Below are positions 50,264 through 54,192 of a DNA stretch of 54,192 nt, piece by piece. The stretch covers positions 1-54,192 of the forward strand of contig NZ_JAGPXY010000043.1 of the NCBI RefSeq assembly GCF_018070325.1, given 5' to 3'. How positions within the stretch are numbered: the stretch's first letter is position 1; every line of letters starts with the position of its first letter. The DNA is from Micromonospora sp. H61. Its GTDB lineage: Bacteria; Actinomycetota; Actinomycetes; Mycobacteriales; Micromonosporaceae. The translations under genes and the position numbers were made by a program. Below the pieces are notes generated by a model that worked only from the letters and a program-made list of their open reading frames with translations, searched no databases and was not told where the DNA came from.

Positions 50264-50531
50264 CTGACGAGGCTAAAGAGCTGAATGCCCGATGCCATCA
50301 GCCCGTACGGTGGCATGCGCCACAATTTGCCCTGATCATGCTGACTTTAGCGGGCAAACCTACCGCGAAGCTGATCAACCTCGCGGATCACTCCAGACGG
50401 TTATTCCCGACTTGCCGGGGGAATGCGGTCGCCCCGCCACTCCGCCGGCCGCACCTCCGCCCACCTTCACGACTAACCCGAACAACCGAGGCACCCCTCC
50501 ACCAACCGGCCCCCCAGGCCCCCCACCTCGG
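50264..50531. other. Non-coding stretch between lysozyme-like gene and palindrome
   Basis: About 270 bp, with Pro-rich chance frames only. Together with the palindrome and G-run tract it makes 406 bp without a gene. The promoter of the minus-strand lysozyme-like gene must lie here. I see nothing else that I can support. Confidence 0.5.
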
Positions 50532-50601
50532 CGATCTTGCACTTGCTGTGGCGACATAGAGGGGCATCCCCCTCATATCGACGACCGAAAGTGCAAGATC
50601 G
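50532..50601. repeat. 70-bp nested palindrome
   Basis: Outer arms CGATCTTGCACTT (50532-50544) and AAGTGCAAGATCG (50589-50601) are a perfect 13-bp inverted repeat. The core GAGGGG-CATC-CCCCTC (50559-50574) forms a second hairpin. The parts in between pair only loosely. It looks like a dispersed REP-like palindrome (I recall similar ones in Micromonospora intergenic DNA, unverified). Confidence 0.6.
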
Positions 50602-50608
50602 GCGCGGT

Positions 50609-50669
50609 GGGGCGTGTGGGGCGTGTGGGGCACGGTGGGGTGAGTGGGTGGGTGAGGTGGGGCGTGGGG
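50609..50669 (+). repeat. Dense G-run tract, potential G-quadruplexes
   Basis: Eight G-runs of three or four in 61 bases: GGGG at 50609, 50618, 50627 and 50637, then GGG at 50646 and 50650, and GGGG at 50659 and 50666. Each group of four has loops of one to six bases. The tract directly precedes the stop of the OsmC gene on the opposite strand. Confidence 0.6.
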
Positions 50670-51095
50670 TTAGTGGCGGCCGTTCTCGGCTGGGGTTACG
50701 GTCAGGTGGTGTCGGCTGGCGTCGCCGCTGGAGAACGGCCAGAGCCGGTCGGCGTACTCGACCAGGTCGGCCAGTTGGTCTCGGCTCAGCCCGGCTGAGG
50801 AGATCTCCGCGTGGACGTCGGCCCGGTATCGGCCGTCGTTGTCCCGCCCGAGCTTCGCCTCCGCCCGGACCTGCACCGTGTGCGCCTCGTCGGTGATCTC
50901 CCCGGCCACCTCCACCGCCGCGTGGTGCAGGCAGGAGGCGAAGGCCGCTGCCAGCAACTGTTCCGGAGTCAGCCCGGTGCAGTGCGGCGCCAGCGGTGAG
51001 GCCAGCGCGGTGGAGAGCCCGCCATCGTCGGTGCGTACGTGACCGCCCTCGGCGGTCGCTGTGGCCTCACGCAGCCAGGAACTCTGATCCGGCAT
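50670..51095 (-). CDS. OsmC/Ohr-family protein lacking the second cysteine
   Basis: A 141-residue protein starting at ATG 51095, with GGGAG 8 nt upstream. The family's N-terminal ATATAEGGHVRTDDG and TPEQLLAAAFASCLHHA (first reactive Cys) are present. The second catalytic Cys, usually in a CPYS-type motif, is Trp in LWPFSSGD. Ohr/OsmC proteins reduce organic hydroperoxides with a two-Cys mechanism; this one may act differently or only bind. Confidence 0.82.
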   Translation of the reverse strand: MPDQSSWLREATATAEGGHVRTDDGGLSTALASPLAPHCTGLTPEQLLAAAFASCLHHAAVEVAGEITDEAHTVQVRAEAKLGRDNDGRYRADVHAEISSAGLSRDQLADLVEYADRLWPFSSGDASRHHLTVTPAENGRH

Positions 51096-51165
51096 CGCGT
51101 TTCTCCCGTCGCTCACCAGGCCGGCTACCCCTTCGCCGCCCGGCGAAACGCCGTGCGGCGTCGGG

Positions 51166-52113
51166 TCAGCGCCCGGCGGGCAGGTTCGGCTCGTCCACCA
51201 GAGCCACCGCCTCGGTGGCCTCGGCGGCGGCCCGTTCGGTCCACGGCGACGTGGGGGCCGGCCGGCGGGTCGTCGGGATCGTCATCGGCACGTACACCCG
51301 GGCGTCGACCGCCTCGGCCAGCAGCAACGCGGCGACCAGGCTGGTCGGGCGCTGCTCGGGGTCGTCGGCGAGGCAGGAGTGGCACAGCTCGGCGACCTCC
51401 GGCGGCAGTCCGGCGATGTCGGGCAGCGGCTCCGGTGGCCGACGGCGGCGGACGAGCAACAGTTCGCTGGCGGTCGCCGCGCGGTAGGGCAGGCGGGCGG
51501 TGAGGCTGTAGTAGAGCAGCACGCCGAGGGCGTACATGTCGGCAGCGGGGGTGGCCGGAGCCTCGTCCAGTTGTTCGGGCGCCAGGTACGCCGGGGTGCC
51601 CAGCACCATCCCGGTCGGCATCGGGTCCGCCGTACCGGCGGCGATGGCGATGCCGAAGTCGAGCACCTTCACCCCGGTCGGGGTGAGCATGACGTTTGCC
51701 GGCTTGACGTCCCGGTGCACGATGCCCTCGGCGTGCGCGGCTGCCAGCGCGGCGGCGACCTCCGCGCAGACCCGCACCGCGATCTGCCAGTCCAGCGGCC
51801 CGGCACGCAGGTGCACGGCGAGCGTCTCACCCTCGGCCAGCTCCATGACGATGTAGGGCACCGGGCGGCCGGGCCACGTCGAGGAGGTGCCGAAGTCGTG
51901 CACGCTGGCCACGTTGGGATGTTCCAGACGGGCCGCCGACCGGGCCTCTGCCCGGATCCGGTCCACCGGGCCGTCCCGATCGTCGCGGCCGGGCGAGATG
52001 AGCTTCACCGCGACCGGCCGGTCCAGCACCTGGTCGTAGGCCCGCCACACCTCGGACATCCCGCCCACACCGATGCGCTGTTCGAGCCGGTACCGCCCGT
52101 CCAGCATCCGCAT
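51166..52113 (-). CDS. Ser/Thr protein kinase (cytoplasmic, PknA/B type)
   Basis: A 315-residue kinase starting at ATG 52113, with GAGGAG 6 nt upstream. The Gly loop is GVGGMSEVW, the ATP Lys K37 (VAVKL), catalytic HRDVKPANV, DFG in LDFGIA, and APEQ in LAPEQLDE. There is no TM segment or PASTA domain, so it is cytoplasmic or tethered by partners. The last 60 residues are probably disordered. Autophosphorylation sites are likely in the loop TADPMPTGMVLGTP. Confidence 0.9.
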   Translation of the reverse strand: MRMLDGRYRLEQRIGVGGMSEVWRAYDQVLDRPVAVKLISPGRDDRDGPVDRIRAEARSAARLEHPNVASVHDFGTSSTWPGRPVPYIVMELAEGETLAVHLRAGPLDWQIAVRVCAEVAAALAAAHAEGIVHRDVKPANVMLTPTGVKVLDFGIAIAAGTADPMPTGMVLGTPAYLAPEQLDEAPATPAADMYALGVLLYYSLTARLPYRAATASELLLVRRRRPPEPLPDIAGLPPEVAELCHSCLADDPEQRPTSLVAALLLAEAVDARVYVPMTIPTTRRPAPTSPWTERAAAEATEAVALVDEPNLPAGR

Positions 52114-52313
52114 CGACAGCTCCTCGCCCTCGCCCCGCCGACGGCGGGTGCTCAGGTGCCGGTACCCGAGCGCCGAGCTGGGCAAACCGGAGCCCGATTC
52201 GGGGCGGACGGCCCCGCGCACCTCGCTGCGCCACGGGGGATGGGTGCGGTAGCTTGCGAGCCAGAGCCGGTGTCACCGATTGTGCCGGCATGGTCACCCG
52301 AGGGGACGCCGCG

Positions 52314-52544
52314 ATGAGCGAGGTCACCGTACGCTTCGTCGGTGGGCCAGCGGACGGCCTGGTCCGGCTGCTGCCGGCCGGGTCGGACGGCGCCCCGCCC
52401 CAGCGTTGGATCATGCGGCACCCGGACGGCACGGGCCCGGTGCAGCCCGGCCCCGACCACCTCTACGAGCGCGACCGGCCCGACGAGGCCGGCGGGTGGA
52501 GCATGCGGTTCGTGCGCACCGACGCGTACGGGGTGTCCGAGTGA
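52314..52544 (+). CDS. Small hypothetical protein upstream of two-component genes
   Basis: A 76-residue soluble protein starting at ATG 52314, with an AGGGGAC-type site about 8 nt upstream. It begins MSEVTVRFVGGPADGLVRLLPAG and ends with FVRTDAYGVSE. The sequence is reminiscent of short beta-rich actinobacterial proteins of unknown role. It lies 104 bp before the response regulator. Confidence 0.6.
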   Translation: MSEVTVRFVGGPADGLVRLLPAGSDGAPPQRWIMRHPDGTGPVQPGPDHLYERDRPDEAGGWSMRFVRTDAYGVSE

Positions 52545-52648
52545 CCACGAGGCGGGGCTGACCGGTGGTGTCGCCGGCGTCGCGTCCGCCCGGCCGCACA
52601 GCTCGCGCACAGCTTCCGCAGGGGCGCGGCACAGGCGCGGCGGCCACC

Positions 52649-53404
52649 ATGGGGCCCATGGTCATGAACGGGCAGGCCGCGCCGAGCCGGATCGAGTTGC
52701 GTCGCCCCGACGGTGAACCCGTCCGGGTGTTGGTGGTCGACGACGAACCCACGCTCACCGACCTGCTGTCGATGGCCCTGCGCTACGAGGGTTGGCAGGT
52801 CCGCACCGCAGGCAACGGCATGGCGGCGCTGGGCACCGCCCGACAGTTCCAGCCGGACGCCGTGGTGCTCGACGTGATGCTGCCCGACCTGGACGGCTTC
52901 CAGGTGCTGCGCCGGCTGCGCGAGCACGCCCCCACAGTGCCGGTGCTCTTCCTGACCGCCCGCGACGCGGTCGAGGAACGCATCGCCGGGTTGACCGTCG
53001 GCGGCGACGACTACGTCACCAAACCGTTCAGCCTGGAGGAGGTGATCGCCCGGCTGCGCGCGCTGCTGCGCCGCTCCGGGCTGGCGATCGCCGCCCGGGA
53101 GGAGGCGGTGCTGACCGTCGGTGACCTCAGCCTCGACGAGGACAGCCACGAGGTCCGGCGAGCCGGCCAGCTCGTCACCCTCACCGCGACCGAGTTCGAG
53201 CTGCTGCGTTACCTGATGCGCAACCCGCGCCGGGTGCTCAGCAAGGCGCAGATCCTCGACCGGGTGTGGAACTACGACTTCGGTGGCCAGGCCAACGTGG
53301 TGGAGCTGTACATCTCGTACCTGCGCAAGAAGATCGACGCCGGCCGCGCGCCGATGATCCACACGCTGCGCGGTGCGGGCTATGTCCTCAAACCCGCCGA
53401 GTAG
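52649..53404 (+). CDS. OmpR-family response regulator
   Basis: A 251-residue regulator. The receiver has VVDDEPTL and the phospho-Asp in VVLDVMLPDLDG, a switch Thr in LFLTARDA and Lys in YVTKPFSLEE. The C-terminal winged helix is TATEFELLRYLMRNPRRVLSKAQILDRVWNYDFGG with VELYISYLRKKID and HTLRGAGYVLKP. The resemblance is to actinobacterial TcrA/PrrA-like regulators. Three in-frame ATGs (52649, 52658, 52664) compete; the first is used. It overlaps the kinase by 23 bp. Confidence 0.9.
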   Translation: MGPMVMNGQAAPSRIELRRPDGEPVRVLVVDDEPTLTDLLSMALRYEGWQVRTAGNGMAALGTARQFQPDAVVLDVMLPDLDGFQVLRRLREHAPTVPVLFLTARDAVEERIAGLTVGGDDYVTKPFSLEEVIARLRALLRRSGLAIAAREEAVLTVGDLSLDEDSHEVRRAGQLVTLTATEFELLRYLMRNPRRVLSKAQILDRVWNYDFGGQANVVELYISYLRKKIDAGRAPMIHTLRGAGYVLKPAE

Positions 53405-54192
53405 GCGCCGCCCGCTGCGCGCCGCCCGGGGGTGGCTGGCCGGGCGCTCCCTGCGTACCCGACTGGTGTTCGCCCTGCTCGCGCTGCTGGCGTTGGTCAG
53501 CGTCGCGATCGGTGGCCTGACCACTGTGGCGCTGCGGCACTTTTTGATCGACCGGCTCGACGCTCAGCTGGTCCCCGCGCCGGCCATGCGGGGCGACCGG
53601 CCGGGGCGGCCGGCATTTCCGGGCAACGGACCGGGCATTCCACCCGGGCTGCCGTCCGGCACGGTGGTCGCCGAGATCAGCGACGGCCGCGTGACCAGCG
53701 CCCGGACCCTGACCAACAGCGCCTCCAGCGCCGATCCGTTCCCCGACGAGCAGCCCGTCGCGGTGGGGGAGGTCGCCGTGCTGGCGGACCTACCTGTCGA
53801 CGCCAGACCGCACACCGTCGACCTCGGCGATCGCGGTGACTACCGGGCCGTGGCCCGCCAGTACTGGGACGGCCGGGTACGTGTCGTCGCGATCCCCCTC
53901 TCCGGCGTCCAGGAGACCGTCTGGGCGCTGGTCGCCGCACAGGCCGGGGTGGCCGCGATCGGACTGCTGCTCGCCGGTGTGGCGGGCGCGCTGATCGTGC
54001 GGGCGACCCTGCGACCGCTCAACCGGGTGGCCGCCACCGCCACCCGCGTCACCGAGCTGCCCCTGGACCGGGGAGAGGTGGCGCTCGCCGTCCGGGTCCC
54101 GGCCGCCGACACCGTCCCACGCACCGAGGTCGGCCAGGTCGGCGCGGCGCTGACGCGGATGCTGGGCGACGAGGCCGACGCGCTCACCGCGC
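53382..54192 (+). CDS. Sensor histidine kinase, N-terminal part (3' end outside window)
   Basis: The frame opens with ATG 53382 inside the regulator's end (23-bp overlap) and runs to the window edge, so the catalytic part is missing. The visible 270 residues give TM1 (RLVFALLALLALVSVAIGGL), an extracellular sensor region (about 50-175), TM2 (VWALVAAQAGVAAIGLLLAGVAGALIV) and a HAMP linker (RATLRPLNRVAATATRVTELPL). It is the cognate kinase of the regulator just upstream. The His-box and ATP-binding domain lie beyond 54192. Confidence 0.87.
   Translation, partial: MSSNPPSRRRPLRAARGWLAGRSLRTRLVFALLALLALVSVAIGGLTTVALRHFLIDRLDAQLVPAPAMRGDRPGRPAFPGNGPGIPPGLPSGTVVAEISDGRVTSARTLTNSASSADPFPDEQPVAVGEVAVLADLPVDARPHTVDLGDRGDYRAVARQYWDGRVRVVAIPLSGVQETVWALVAAQAGVAAIGLLLAGVAGALIVRATLRPLNRVAATATRVTELPLDRGEVALAVRVPAADTVPRTEVGQVGAALTRMLGDEADALTA

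Noticed and set aside
1..54192. tRNA, rRNA, CRISPR arrays, prophage
   Set aside because: No cloverleaf, rRNA-like or spaced-repeat pattern, and no phage structural or integrase gene, was recognised.

Overview
The window is high-GC actinobacterial DNA, most likely from a Micromonospora-type member of the Micromonosporaceae. The evidence is frequent GTG starts, 4-bp ATGA/GTGA gene overlaps, a mycothiol-dependent formaldehyde dehydrogenase, and several protein families (WYL regulators, DUF6510, DUF2795, a DUF6297-like protein) that I associate with this group. No rRNA, tRNA or CRISPR array was found. About 57 protein genes are supported; both window ends cut through genes (a MarR regulator on the left, a sensor histidine kinase on the right).

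Layout. 1-7 kb: MarR fragment, Cys-rich pentapeptide-repeat protein, a two-TM protein, an SDR, an MBL hydrolase, and a LysE exporter/B3-B4 domain pair divergent from a MocR regulator. 7.1-9.5 kb: a secreted esterase (PHB-depolymerase-like) gene broken by an IS200/IS605 element whose TnpA and TnpB both keep their catalytic residues. 9.5-17.9 kb: a long minus-strand run. It holds a WYL regulator, a module of four genes joined by 4-bp overlaps (ABC ATPase-like protein without catalytic residues, lipoprotein sugar-binding protein, one-chain double permease, NB-ARC/TPR protein with a broken P-loop), then an ABC ATPase and a short DUF6297-like membrane protein. 17.9-23 kb: two small proteins next to a WYL operator, LtrA, DoxX-like protein, mycothiol formaldehyde dehydrogenase plus MBL hydrolase, VOC protein. 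23-31 kb: two paralogous secreted lysozyme-like proteins, a secreted alpha/beta hydrolase, MazG-like, pirin, and others. 31-37 kb: DUF2795, DUF2267, a TerC family protein under a yybP-ykoY (manganese) riboswitch, a sulfite-oxidase-like/FAD-reductase/zinc-ribbon operon, and VOC and GNAT enzymes. 37-44.3 kb: glycoside hydrolase (amylo-1,6-glucosidase-like), type II NADH dehydrogenase-like protein, AI-2E family transporter, spermidine-synthase-like protein, DUF2267/pterin-dehydratase-like protein.

44.4-49.4 kb is a signalling island: STAS protein, PAS-GAF-PP2C (SpoIIE-type) phosphatase, a B12-binding protein carrying the W-x9-EH light-sensor motif of CarH/LitR, a second STAS protein, an Rcp1-like single-domain response regulator and a DivIVA-like coiled coil. 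49.4-54.2 kb: a third lysozyme-like paralogue, a palindrome and G-run tract, an OsmC protein, a Ser/Thr kinase and an OmpR-type two-component pair.

The strongest candidates for undescribed biology are (1) the predicted B12 light-sensor/PP2C/STAS partner-switching operon and (2) the translationally coupled ABC-like module whose ATPase-like and NB-ARC-like subunits both lack nucleotide-binding residues. All family calls come from reading motifs by eye; no database search was run.
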